Shown: one piece after another, positions 63,982 to 64,000 of the stretch
How positions within the stretch are numbered: position 1 is the first letter of the stretch
How the letters are laid out: every line of letters starts with the position of its first letter
Assembly (NCBI GenBank): GCA_965153455.1
Contig: OZ234496.1
Location: 14,314,304 to 14,378,303 of the forward strand
DNA length: 64,000 nt
Source of the DNA: Sphagnum compactum
Taxonomy: Eukaryota > Bryophyta > Sphagnopsida > Sphagnales
Direction: 5' to 3'
The notes under the pieces: generated by a model
Databases searched by the model: none
What the model was told of the DNA's origin: nothing
What the model saw: the letters and a program-made list of their open reading frames with translations, nothing else
Made by a program: the position numbers and the translations under genes

Positions 63982-64000
63982 ACACACACACACACACACA
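63982..64000. repeat. (AC)n microsatellite cut by the window end
   Basis: At least nine AC units run to the last base, so the full length is unknown. Confidence 0.8.

Overview
This is nuclear DNA of a land plant. The genes are split by short spliceosomal introns (about 80 to 830 bp, mostly 100 to 400) and include plastid and plant-specific families: a chloroplast magnesium-chelatase H subunit, a plant MRS2 magnesium transporter and a VQ-motif protein. The intergenic DNA is AT-rich and full of decayed transposons. The exact lineage cannot be fixed from the sequence. The many short introns in CHLH, a gene with few introns in Arabidopsis, hint at a non-flowering plant, but that is a guess.

Layout, left to right. 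1-1040: promoter and leader of CHLH, with a cluster of ACGT cores. 1041-8726 (+): CHLH, 14 exons, 1409 aa, intact. 8.7-16.9 kb: AT-rich intergenic DNA with a 49-bp tandem repeat and an old A-B-A'-B' duplication. 16.9-19.3 kb (-): a two-RRM, glycine-rich hnRNP-type gene that is broken by frameshifts and stops. 20436-22735 (-): an intact six-exon PP2A catalytic subunit of 306 aa. 23.5-26.0 kb (-): a dead LINE-type reverse transcriptase element. 29.2-30.7 kb (-): a broken 5' part of a chloroplast translation initiation factor IF-2 gene. 31666-34484 (+): an intact seven-exon 20S proteasome beta-6 (PBF1) gene. 34.5-46.9 kb: AT-rich DNA with a retroelement gag fragment and an unrecognised gene-like island at 40.7-43.5 kb. 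46973-52258 (-): a complete but dead Ty1-copia element with both LTRs, primer-binding site, polypurine tract and target duplication. 53553-55357: a CACTA-type non-autonomous DNA transposon with a 3-bp target duplication, carrying a tRNA-like (SINE-like) block. 57233-59387 (+): a four-exon MRS2/CorA magnesium transporter whose hallmark GMN motif reads SMN. 62049-63518 (-): an intronless VQ-motif protein of 489 aa.

The living genes do not form a pathway or operon. They cover tetrapyrrole synthesis, protein dephosphorylation, protein degradation, magnesium transport and transcriptional or defence regulation. CHLH (magnesium insertion for chlorophyll) and MRS2 (magnesium transport) share a metal but lie about 50 kb apart, so this is probably coincidence.

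I found no convincing new multi-gene system. The observations most worth checking are the SMN substitution in an otherwise intact MRS2 gene, the hnRNP pseudogene with its eroded arginine codons, the CACTA element with its tRNA-like passenger, and the unidentified locus at 40.7-43.5 kb. Exon boundaries were set by hand from GT/AG sites, reading phase and remembered family conservation. No searches were run.
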